DNA from: Firmicutes bacterium UBA4049
GTDB taxonomy: Bacteria; Bacillota; Desulfotomaculia; Desulfotomaculales; Nap2-2B
Assembly (NCBI GenBank): GCA_002382755.1
Contig: DFZT01000029.1
Location: forward strand, 26,914-50,158
DNA: 23,245 nucleotides
Direction of reading: 5' to 3'
Position numbers and translations under genes: made by a program
Part shown: piece by piece, positions 16,195-23,245 of the stretch
Layout of the letters: every line of letters starts with the position of its first letter
Position numbering within the stretch: the stretch's first letter is position 1
The notes under the pieces: generated by a model
Told to the model about the DNA's origin: nothing
Databases searched by the model: none
What the model saw: the letters and a program-made list of their open reading frames with translations, nothing else

Positions 16195-17157
16195 TCACAT
16201 GGATAATACTCCCGCCAAAGTATACATGGACAGATCAATTTTCTTCTTCCTGTTGCAAACCTGTTCAAGATCTATAGCAACTACCTGACCGTCGGTATAG
16301 CCGACCATTTTTTTACCTTCCCCGGACATGAGCAATTCTACTGCTTTAGAACCCATCATGCTTGCCAGAATTCTGTCAAAAGCGGAAGGGTTTCCGCCCC
16401 GCTGCAGGTGACCTAAAATAGTAACTTTAGTATCAAAACCGGTCCTTTGTTTAATTTCTTTGCCTATCTCAACACCACTGGCAGCGCCTTCAGCAACAAT
16501 AATAATACTGTGCGAACTCCCCTGACGGTAACTGCGGATCAGGCGTGAACAGATCTTTTCAATATCATAAGGATATTCAGGTATAATAATAGATTCCGCC
16601 CCGCCTGCCAGACCCGAATGCAAAGCAATCAGACCCGTTTCCCTCCCCATTACCTCGATGATAAAAGTGCGCTCATGAGATGAAGCGGTGTCCCTGATTT
16701 TGTTAATAGCCTCGACAACCGAATTGACTGCCGTATCAAAACCTATTGTATAATCAGTTTTGCAGATATCATTATCAATTGTGCCGGGCAGGCAAACAAC
16801 AGGCAAATGGTACTCCGCATTTAAAGCGAGCGCTCCCTGAAAAGAACCGCCCCCGCCTATAACCACAAGGCCCTGAATCCCGAAACGCTCAACATTTTCC
16901 CAGGCCATGGCTCTTCCCTGCCCTGTTTTAAATTGTTCGTTCCGGGCAGTATGCAGAATAGTTCCGCCCCGGTGGATAATATCAGTTACAGATCGGAGGT
17001 TCATCGGTTCTATGTCCGCTTCAATAAATCCACTGTAACCTCTTTTAATGCCCATTACCTCAAGGCCGTGATAAAGCGCCTTGCGTACAACCGCCCGTAT
17101 TGCTGCGTTCATACCCGGAGCATCGCCGCCGCTGGTAAGAACGGCAATCCTTTGCAT
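16195..17157 (-). CDS. pfkA: 6-phosphofructokinase with a changed nucleotide-site motif
   Basis: PfkA phosphorylates fructose 6-phosphate to fructose 1,6-bisphosphate. The 320-aa product from the ATG at 17157 has SGGDAPGMNAAIR (9-21), PGTIDND (124-130, catalytic D128), MGRETG (170-175), and GHLQRGG (249-255). The upstream site is AGGGG; a longer frame to 17196 is rejected because homologues start at MQRIAVLTSGGD. The nucleotide/Mg motif, GGDGS in ATP-dependent enzymes and GGDDS in PPi-dependent ones, reads GGGGS here (101-105). The aspartate equivalent to E. coli Asp103 is therefore Gly103. One base (GAC to GGC) would account for it. Phosphoryl donor and activity need testing; the rest of the active site is intact. 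Confidence 0.95.
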   Translation of the reverse strand: MQRIAVLTSGGDAPGMNAAIRAVVRKALYHGLEVMGIKRGYSGFIEADIEPMNLRSVTDIIHRGGTILHTARNEQFKTGQGRAMAWENVERFGIQGLVVIGGGGSFQGALALNAEYHLPVVCLPGTIDNDICKTDYTIGFDTAVNSVVEAINKIRDTASSHERTFIIEVMGRETGLIALHSGLAGGAESIIIPEYPYDIEKICSRLIRSYRQGSSHSIIIVAEGAASGVEIGKEIKQRTGFDTKVTILGHLQRGGNPSAFDRILASMMGSKAVELLMSGEGKKMVGYTDGQVVAIDLEQVCNRKKKIDLSMYTLAGVLSM

Positions 17158-17222
17158 AAGAACAACCCCTTGCTGCAACAGACACATCTCGCCCAATTAC
17201 AAAAGCCCGGCTGCGTTTAAGT

Positions 17223-17417
17223 TTAAATAGAATCAATGATCTCCATTGCCTCATCAGCCTCTGACTCAGGCACCAGAACCTCAATAGAACTGTTGGGCGG
17301 CATCCCGGAGGAACTGCCAATATTTTTTATTTTAACCAGTAGCCCCTCACGTGAAAGAAGTCGTTGTATCTCCTCGGCTTCTTCCATACAGGGAGCGATA
17401 TAGACTACTGTCCACAT
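17223..17417 (-). CDS. Small DUF2007-like protein
   Basis: This 64-aa protein opens MWTVVYIAPCMEEAEEIQRLLSREG and continues with a short strand LVKIKNI and EVLVPESEADEAMEII. The beta-alpha-beta pattern resembles DUF2007 (putative signal-transducing) proteins, which look like a small ferredoxin-like fold. The ATG at 17417 is seven bases after AAGGGG. It sits 65 bp upstream of pfkA and 139 bp downstream of mtrB in the same direction, and probably belongs to the pfkA-pyk transcript. Family assignment is by pattern; function is unknown. Confidence 0.7.
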   Translation of the reverse strand: MWTVVYIAPCMEEAEEIQRLLSREGLLVKIKNIGSSSGMPPNSSIEVLVPESEADEAMEIIDSI

Positions 17418-17556
17418 AGCAAAGCCCCTTTTTTACTAAGGCTTTCATCGTAAACAAGTATAAACATAACCGCCAATCTTATATTCATCAAACTTATTCT
17501 CTTTCCAACCTTCAGCCTTGTACTTGCTGCAAACACTTTAAGGGCAAGCTTAACAC

Positions 17557-17787
17557 CTATTCATCATTTCGTATCTTGCCATGTTTAGTTAACAGTTCAA
17601 CTTTCCCGCGTATTTTGATTGCTGAAGTATGCTCGGTAAACTGTGCAATCATGATTTCGCCTTTATCCAACTTCTCTGTGTGATGAAACCTTGTATCCTT
17701 GCCGCGGGTTAGACCAATAATGGTAACTCCGTTATCCAAAGCTTTTATAACCACGTAATCAGCATCTAAATCATTAGGCTCCGTCAT
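17557..17787 (-). CDS. mtrB: trp RNA-binding attenuation protein TRAP (MtrB)
   Basis: TRAP forms an 11-subunit ring that, with bound tryptophan, wraps leader RNAs carrying spaced GAG/UAG triplets and controls trp genes. The 76-aa product matches the Bacillus protein closely across [40 protein letters not shown] and TSAIKIRGK. The three RNA-binding residues are present: K39 (B. subtilis K37), K58 (K56) and R60 (R58). The tryptophan-pocket region GLTRGKDT is also kept. The ATG at 17787 is preceded by GGAGTG at five bases. It lies between dnaE and the DUF2007-like gene; no trp gene or mtrA is in the window, so its targets must be elsewhere. Confidence 0.96.
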   Translation of the reverse strand: MTEPNDLDADYVVIKALDNGVTIIGLTRGKDTRFHHTEKLDKGEIMIAQFTEHTSAIKIRGKVELLTKHGKIRNDE

Positions 17788-17871
17788 AATCTCACTCCAT
17801 TATTACCTTTATTTAACAAGCAAATCATAGCACACCTGATGCTTTTCTGACAAGCTTTGTTCTGAACAGAC

Positions 17872-20800
17872 TTACTTTTCCCCTTCACCGTCAACTTTAA
17901 CCTTAATATTGTCCGCTCCTATCAATTCCCTCAGTTCGATAAGAGCCGGCGTAGACAAATCCAGCCAAAATTCTTCGGGTGTACGGGCTAATTTCTTGTC
18001 GCCGGGAAAGTAAAGATACACTGGCGAATGCCCCGGATAACTTCGTAAAATTAATTGCAAACGGGTAATCAGCTCCAGTGAAGATTTCTTTATTTGAATA
18101 TAGACACTGTCAGTCTTCCTTTTAATAACAGGGGTAAGTTGTTCAGCAATAACTTTGTTGTCTTCACCATTTGCATTTACCCGCCCATGCAGGAGGACCA
18201 CTTTTTCAGGTTTGATCAAGGACTTATACTCCTGATAGGCTCGCGGGAAAAAAATTACTTCTATAGTACCTGTCAAATCCTCAAGCTGCCCTCTGGCCAT
18301 GGTTTCACCCCGGCGTGTTGACAGTTTTTTTATATTTGTAATCATCCCGCCCAAAACAACGTCACTGTTAGGTTCCATCTCCCTTGCTTCTGAAACAGAC
18401 CCGGTAATCTGTGCGTTTAATACCGATCTGTATTCAGAAAGGGGATGGCCGCTTATATATAAACCCAACGCCTCCTTTTCCATGGCAAGCAATTGACTAT
18501 AGGAAAACTCCTTGAGATCCGGCATTTTTATGGAAAACACATCCCCGGCCGAATCCCCCCAAAAATCAAGCAAAGTCAACTGCCCGTTTGAACGCTCCCT
18601 GCCCGCCTGCGCCGCTAAATCCATCCCGGCCTCGATCATCGCCATTAACTGCGACCGGCTGTGCCCAAGCGAGTCAAAAGCCCCGCTTTTGATCAGGCTT
18701 TCTAAAACACGCCTGTTCACAACCCTGGTATCCAGCCGGCGGCAGAAATCTGTATAGCTTTTGAAGGAACCGTATTGCCGGCGATCCTGCTCGATTACTT
18801 CAACCGCTCCGGCGCCCACATTTTTGACCGCGGCCAGACCAAAACGTATCTTGCCGCCCACGACCGTGAAATCCCTCTCACTTTCGTTGACATCCGGGGG
18901 CAGTACTTCAATTTTCATACGCCTGCACTCTTCAACGTAAGCCGCTACCTTATCCGTATTGTCCCGTACTGAAGTAAGCAGAGCCGCCATGAATTCAGCA
19001 GGGTAATTGGCTTTTAAAAAAGCTGTCTGGTAAGCAACCAGAGCATAAGCCGCCGAGTGGCTGTTATGAACTACAAAACCGTTAGCCAGATAATTATGGG
19101 TTTCTTCGACAGTCAGGTCATAAGTAACTTCATTACCGGCCGGTATAACAGATCTAATATCATCCCAGGATACAACCGTTCCCTTCTCGGGAGAATTTTC
19201 AGACTGCCTTAAATCATTGCCGTAAGGAATTCCGCATACGGCAACTTTATTCCCCGCCTTAAGCCTCCCTAAAGGCGTCCATCCTCTGTCGGTTAAAAAC
19301 ATATGGTTGGCGGTGGCTTTAATGCTGAAACCCTTTTCAGTAGTTAAACAGTAAACAGGTTTTATACCATTAAGATATAACCCGGTTACCTGACCTGTTG
19401 CAATCTGGTAGTTTTTATCCAATGTTTTAACAGTCGCCGGCTTTTTGCTTTCAAATATGTCCTTTAACGAACTTAGATTACCGTTTCCGTCTACTATGCG
19501 CGCTTCTCCGCTTAAGCACTTATTGAACCCGTAACCGGCGAAATATTCCATAAGGTCAAATATTTGACTTGCTGTCCTCTTGTCGATGCCCCTTCCGGAG
19601 GCTCCTTTAATAAATCCTTCCCTGTTGGAAAGAATCAATTCCGGTTTCTTTTTCCCCATTGCTTTGCGAAGTTCGTCCGCCTTGGCCATACTGAACCCGG
19701 CCAACTCACTGGCAATCTGCATGACCTGCTCCTGGTAAAGAATAACCCCGTAGGTGCTTTTTAAGATTGGCTCCAGCCTGGGATGCAGGTAGGATATCTG
19801 ATTAAGTCCGTGCTTGTTTTTAATGAAATCCTCAACCATACCGCTGCCAATCGGGCCGGGGCGATAAAGCGCAACCAGGGCGATAATATCCTCAAATATT
19901 TCCGGTTTAAGCTCTTTCAGAATGGACCGCATGCCTGAGCTTTCTAATTGAAATACGCCAATTGTACTGCCGGAGGCAAGCAGTTCATATGTCTTCGGGT
20001 CATCCAGCAATATTTCATCAATATTGATATTTGGGCCGCCGTTTCTTTCGATTAACTTCAGAGCGTCCGAAATAACAGTCAATGTCCGCAGTCCCAGAAG
20101 ATCTATCTTTAAAAGCCCGAGCTGTTCAACCTGGCTCATGGCGAACTGTGTCGTCAGCGGACCTTCGGAAGATTTATACACAGGCAGGTAATCAGTCAGG
20201 GGATCACGCGTAATAACCACGCCGGCGGCATGTGTCGAGATATGCCTCGGCATCCCTTCAAGAAGGGAAGCCATGTCGACAAGCTTTTTAATCTGTTGGT
20301 TTTGTTGGTACAGTTCCCTTAAATCGGCCGACTCCTGTAACGCCTTTTCGATGGTTATCTGCAGTTCCGCAGGCACAAGCTTGGCTACCCGGTCAACTTC
20401 GGCATACGGTATTGCTAGAGCGCGGCCGACATCCCTTATTGCCGCGCGGGCAGCCATTGTCCCGAAGGTGGCAATCTGGGCAACCCGGTCGGCGCCATAC
20501 TTTTGAGTCACATAATTAATGACTTCCTGCCTGCGTTCAAAGCAGAGATCCACATCAACATCCGGCATCGATATCCGCTCGGGATTTAAAAAACGTTCAA
20601 AGAGAAGGCCATATTTAAGCGGATCAAGATTTGTTATTCCTAGAAGGTAAGCAACAAGGCTTCCGGCGGCGGAACCGCGTCCGGGCCCGACAGGAATCCT
20701 TTTAGAACGCGCAAAGTGAATAAAATCCCAGACGACGAGGAAATAGGAGGAATATTCCATCGACTTGATTACTTTAAGTTCATATTCCATCCGTTGTATT

Positions 20801-21744
20801 ACCTGCTCGGAAGGGGCGCCATAACGGCGGCGCAATCCCTCAAGGCACAATTCTTCCAGATATGCATTGGGTTGAACACCCTGGGGCAGCGGGTAATCCG
20901 GCAGGTACTGCTTGCCAAAATCCAGGGCAACATTGCAGCGTTCCGCAATATTTAACGTATTTGCCAGGGCCTGTCCCAGTTCGCTGAAATTGGCGGACAT
21001 TTCTTCTTCGCTTTTCAGATAAAGCTGATCGGACTGAAATTTCAACCGCGCCGGGTCGTTTACAGTTCTTCCGGTTTGGATGCAAAGAAGTATGTCCTGC
21101 ATCTCCGAATGTTCACGATTTACATAATGGATATCGTTGGTAACGACCAGCGGTATGTCAAGCTGTTTGTGAAACTCGACCAGTCCCTTGTTTACTCTTC
21201 GTTGGACGGGCAAACCATGATCCTGCAGTTCAAGGTAGAAATTTTCCCTGCCGAAAATATCCCTGTAGTCCATGGCCGCTTTCCTGGCCAGTTCATGCTC
21301 CCCGGCTTCCAGTAGTTCAGCAACCTCACCGGCTATGCATCCGCTTAAAGCAATAATACCTTTGCTGAAGCGGGCCAGGGAATGCTTGTCAACCCGGGGT
21401 TTATAGTAAAAACCTTCAGTAAAACCAAGCGAGACGAGCTGAAGCAGGTTGCGGTAGCCCTCTTCGTTTTCAGCTAAAAGGGTAAGGTGGTAATTGCGGT
21501 CATCTACATGCGGAACCCGGTCCCTGGCTGTCCGCGGCGCGACATATACTTCGCATCCTAAAATAGGTTTAATTTCTTGTTCCTTACAGGCTTTGTAGAA
21601 GTCTACCACGCCGAACATTACCCCGTGGTCAGTGATAGCCAGGGCAGGCATATTTAACTCCCGGGCAGCCTTGGCAACTTTCTTGATTCTGGCTGCGCCG
21701 TCCAAAAGACTATATTCGGTATGCACATGCAGGTGTACAAACAT
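17872..21744 (-). CDS. dnaE: DNA polymerase III alpha subunit DnaE, interrupted by a mini-intein
   Basis: DnaE is a replicative C-family polymerase. Numbering is from the ATG at 21744 (MFVHLHVHTEYSLLDG), which follows GGAGG by 11 nt. A GTG at 21762 is in frame but overlaps that site, so I rejected it. The precursor is 1290 aa; without the 152-aa intein (743-894) it is 1138 aa, a normal length. The PHP domain keeps all metal ligands I can trace: HVH at 6-8, D15, then TDHG, GCE, YHL, SGC and NDIHY, so it may be catalytic. Polymerase aspartates are D395 and D397 (PDVDVD) and D548 (KIDLLGLR). After the intein come the tandem HhH region, a QLTLLDF clamp-binding motif and an OB-fold (VVLGGMITNIKK). 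mtrB lies downstream, thi4 upstream. Confidence 0.96.
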   Translation of the reverse strand: MFVHLHVHTEYSLLDGAARIKKVAKAARELNMPALAITDHGVMFGVVDFYKACKEQEIKPILGCEVYVAPRTARDRVPHVDDRNYHLTLLAENEEGYRNLLQLVSLGFTEGFYYKPRVDKHSLARFSKGIIALSGCIAGEVAELLEAGEHELARKAAMDYRDIFGRENFYLELQDHGLPVQRRVNKGLVEFHKQLDIPLVVTNDIHYVNREHSEMQDILLCIQTGRTVNDPARLKFQSDQLYLKSEEEMSANFSELGQALANTLNIAERCNVALDFGKQYLPDYPLPQGVQPNAYLEELCLEGLRRRYGAPSEQVIQRMEYELKVIKSMEYSSYFLVVWDFIHFARSKRIPVGPGRGSAAGSLVAYLLGITNLDPLKYGLLFERFLNPERISMPDVDVDLCFERRQEVINYVTQKYGADRVAQIATFGTMAARAAIRDVGRALAIPYAEVDRVAKLVPAELQITIEKALQESADLRELYQQNQQIKKLVDMASLLEGMPRHISTHAAGVVITRDPLTDYLPVYKSSEGPLTTQFAMSQVEQLGLLKIDLLGLRTLTVISDALKLIERNGGPNINIDEILLDDPKTYELLASGSTIGVFQLESSGMRSILKELKPEIFEDIIALVALYRPGPIGSGMVEDFIKNKHGLNQISYLHPRLEPILKSTYGVILYQEQVMQIASELAGFSMAKADELRKAMGKKKPELILSNREGFIKGASGRGIDKRTASQIFDLMEYFAGYGFNKCLSGEARIVDGNGNLSSLKDIFESKKPATVKTLDKNYQIATGQVTGLYLNGIKPVYCLTTEKGFSIKATANHMFLTDRGWTPLGRLKAGNKVAVCGIPYGNDLRQSENSPEKGTVVSWDDIRSVIPAGNEVTYDLTVEETHNYLANGFVVHNSHSAAYALVAYQTAFLKANYPAEFMAALLTSVRDNTDKVAAYVEECRRMKIEVLPPDVNESERDFTVVGGKIRFGLAAVKNVGAGAVEVIEQDRRQYGSFKSYTDFCRRLDTRVVNRRVLESLIKSGAFDSLGHSRSQLMAMIEAGMDLAAQAGRERSNGQLTLLDFWGDSAGDVFSIKMPDLKEFSYSQLLAMEKEALGLYISGHPLSEYRSVLNAQITGSVSEAREMEPNSDVVLGGMITNIKKLSTRRGETMARGQLEDLTGTIEVIFFPRAYQEYKSLIKPEKVVLLHGRVNANGEDNKVIAEQLTPVIKRKTDSVYIQIKKSSLELITRLQLILRSYPGHSPVYLYFPGDKKLARTPEEFWLDLSTPALIELRELIGADNIKVKVDGEGEK
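19063..19518 (-). other. Mini-intein inside DnaE (152 residues, no endonuclease)
   Basis: The DnaE sequence FAGYGFNK breaks off and resumes 152 residues later at SHSAAYALV. The insert has the splicing blocks of a class 1 intein: Cys1 in CLSGEARI (block A), TANH with the TxxH pattern at 69-72 (block B), YDLTVEETHNY at 133-143 (block F) and FVVHN at its end (block G, with His151-Asn152). The +1 residue is Ser. Only about 30-40 residues separate the N- and C-terminal splicing parts, with no LAGLIDADG or HNH motif, so it is a mini-intein without a homing endonuclease. Splicing should restore FNKSHS. All nucleophiles are intact, so activity is likely. Confidence 0.95.
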
Positions 21745-21770
21745 CGGCGCCAATGCCTCCACCCGGATTT

Positions 21771-21797
21771 ACAATAAGTTTAATTTTTCCTTATTGT
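21771..21797. other. AT-rich inverted repeat in front of dnaE
   Basis: ACAATAAG (21771-21778) and CTTATTGT (21790-21797) form 8-bp arms around an 11-nt T-rich loop, centred about 40 bp before the dnaE ATG. It could be an operator or an RNA hairpin near the ribosome binding site. No regulator is identified. Confidence 0.35.
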
Positions 21798-21833
21798 TCC
21801 TTCAGGAAAGAATACTCAATGTTTCGACCAACG

Positions 21834-22624
<791 letters not shown>

Positions 22625-22837
22625 GGTCAGTTCTCTCCTTTGAATTTTTTAAGCTGTCGATAAAAATAGCACACCTGTTTAACGGAGAAGGTGTGCCCCA
22701 GAAACTATTAAAAAAGCATCCTTTCCTTTTGCTTGTCCTTCCCGTCAGGCTTTGTGTTCAGGTTGGGAAGCCTTTCCAAAAAGCTCCGGTCAAGAGCCTT
22801 ACTAAATTTTAACCCAACAAATGGAGAATTGAGGTTG
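22625..22837 (-). promoter_or_regulatory. Long structured 5' leader of thi4
   Basis: Between the predicted transcription start near 22837 and the thi4 ATG lie about 210 nt without a gene. The leader holds competing pairings: CTTCCC with GGGAAG, and AGGCTT with AAGCCT, which share bases around 22742-22775. It then ends in an intrinsic terminator about 45 nt before the ATG. This is the layout of an attenuator or riboswitch. I do not see the conserved CUGAGA and related TPP aptamer elements, so the ligand or factor is unknown. Confidence 0.5.
22660..22696 (-). terminator. Intrinsic terminator / attenuator in the thi4 leader
   Basis: On the minus strand GCACACCT pairs with AGGTGTGC (22689-22696 with 22669-22676) around a 12-nt loop and is followed by TATTTTTAT. 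The U tract exists only on the minus strand, so the hairpin acts on transcription toward thi4, whose ATG is about 45 nt further on. No upstream minus-strand gene within view would need it as a plain terminator. Confidence 0.75.
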
Positions 22838-22843
22838 TGTTTA

Positions 22844-22872
22844 AGAATAGCAAAAGAATTATCCACTGTCAA
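22844..22872 (-). promoter_or_regulatory. Promoter of thi4
   Basis: A perfect TTGACA (22867-22872) is followed by a 17-nt spacer and TATTCT (22844-22849), with TGC just before the -10 (extended -10). Predicted start near 22837. The promoter lies about 55 bp from the heptamer array on the opposite side. Confidence 0.65.
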
Positions 22873-22928
22873 GCGTCGGAGTATGTAGAAACAATTGGCC
22901 TGTAAAACTTCAAGAAGGTAACTATTCA

Positions 22929-22973
22929 GGCTGTTAGGCTGTAGGCTGTAGGCTGTAGGCTGTAGGCTGTAGG
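22929..22973. repeat. GGCTGTA heptamer array, left side
   Basis: Five perfect GGCTGTA units (22937-22971), preceded by a diverged 8-nt copy (22929-22936) and running into AGGAGG. The last unit therefore merges with the ribosome binding site of the four-helix-bundle ORF that starts at 22982. Read in any frame, a 7-nt repeat with TAG gives a stop every 21 nt. Confidence 0.95.
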
Positions 22974-22981
22974 AGGAAATT

Positions 22982-23191
22982 ATGCGTGACCATACGAAGC
23001 TCAGAGCGTTTGAACTGGCCGACGAAGTGGCGGTTTTGATCTATCGGGCAACCAGAGGGTTTCCCAAGGAGGAGATCTATGGACTGACTTCCCAGATGCG
23101 AAGAGCGGCGGTTTCGGTGCCGTCAAACATCGTTGAGGGATGTGCACGCGAGAGTCAGGCAGAATACCTTCGCTTTCTTGACAGGCTGTAG
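22982..23191 (+). pseudogene. Truncated four-helix-bundle protein (S23/IVP-like)
   Basis: This 69-aa ORF matches the N-terminal half of the four-helix-bundle proteins related to those encoded in 23S rRNA intervening sequences: LRAFELADEVAVLIYRATRGFP, then SQMRRAAVSVPSNIVEGCARES and EYLRFLD. Intact members are about 115-125 aa and need helices 3 and 4 to fold. Here the reading frame enters a GGCTGTA array and stops at TAG after FLDRL, so the C-terminal half is missing. The start is excellent: AGGAGG five bases before the ATG at 22982, itself generated at the edge of the left heptamer array. It may be a decayed gene, a partial duplicate or part of a repeat-borne element; it is not clear whether it is expressed. 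Confidence 0.75.
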
Positions 23192-23233
23192 GCTGTAGGC
23201 TGTAGGCAATTAGGCTGTAGGCTGTAGCCTGTA
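23184..23233. repeat. GGCTGTA heptamer array, right side
   Basis: Three perfect GGCTGTA units (23184-23204), an interruption GGCAATTA, two more perfect units (23213-23226) and a variant GCCTGTA (23227-23233). It overlaps the 3' end of the four-helix-bundle ORF, supplying its stop codon. The orientation is the same as in the left array, and the window ends 12 bp later, so its full extent is unknown. Confidence 0.95.
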
Positions 23234-23245
23234 GAAGTTCGGCTT

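Noticed and set aside
19063..19518. Homing endonuclease in the DnaE intein
   Set aside because: Only a short linker separates the splicing blocks and no endonuclease motif is seen.
21744..21762. dnaE start at GTG 21762
   Set aside because: That codon overlaps the GGTGGAGG ribosome binding site, and homologues begin MFVHLHVH, so ATG 21744 is better.
22625..22837. TPP riboswitch before thi4
   Set aside because: The leader and terminator fit, and AACCTGA followed by CGGGAAGG faintly recalls the TPP 3' part, but CUGAGA and the 5' GGGGUGC part are absent, so I do not call it.
22929..23233. CRISPR array
   Set aside because: The repeat unit is only 7 nt, directly tandem and without unique spacers; these are simple tandem repeats.

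Overview
The window looks like a chromosomal segment of a spore-forming, probably anaerobic, low-to-moderate GC Firmicute. My best guess is the Peptococcaceae/Desulfotomaculales (Pelotomaculum- or Desulfotomaculum-like). The grounds are: the ffh-rpsP-khpA-rimM-trmD order; a TRAP (MtrB) regulator; small CotF-type spore-coat proteins; TTG/GTG starts behind strong GGAGG ribosome binding sites; and a thiazole synthase that lacks the suicide cysteine, as expected for an anaerobe with access to sulfide. The genus is inference; no rRNA gene is present to settle it. Almost everything reads on the minus strand, so the genes are best read from right to left.

Layout from left to right. 1-143: no gene seen. 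144-5889: a ROK sugar kinase, uvrC and uvrA (excision repair). 5970-6615: a strong terminator and two small spore-coat-like proteins. 6716-7147: a plus-strand gene of unknown function with its own promoter and terminator. 7160-11281: a ribosome/SRP/tRNA-modification operon (ffh, rpsP, khpA, rimM, trmD) with an unrecognised helical protein at its 3' end. The ffh promoter has a 24-bp near-perfect dyad over its -35 box. 11443-14630: a two-gene unit of an HTH regulator and an 879-aa fusion of a class III aminotransferase with a cyanobacterial-type acyl-ACP-reductase-like dehydrogenase. 14779-17157: pyk and pfkA. 17223-17787: a small DUF2007-like protein and mtrB. 17872-21744: dnaE, interrupted by a 152-residue mini-intein. 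21834-22872: a (CTAT)n microsatellite, thi4, and a ~210-nt thi4 leader ending in an intrinsic terminator. 22929-23233: a truncated four-helix-bundle (S23/IVP-like) ORF flanked on both sides by GGCTGTA heptamer arrays, running to the window edge.

How the genes work together. The ROK kinase, PfkA and Pyk form part of upper and lower glycolysis. UvrA/UvrC and DnaE handle repair and replication. Ffh, S16, KhpA, RimM and TrmD serve ribosome maturation and protein targeting. MtrB implies tryptophan-dependent RNA-level control in this organism, and Thi4 makes the thiazole half of thiamine. The most unusual items are the aminotransferase/acyl-reductase fusion with its HTH neighbour and dyad, the DnaE mini-intein placed four residues from the known cyanobacterial split-intein site, the apparent CTG start of rimM, the Asp-to-Gly change in the PfkA nucleotide motif, the non-Cys Thi4 with an attenuator-like leader, and the heptamer-flanked four-helix-bundle remnant.
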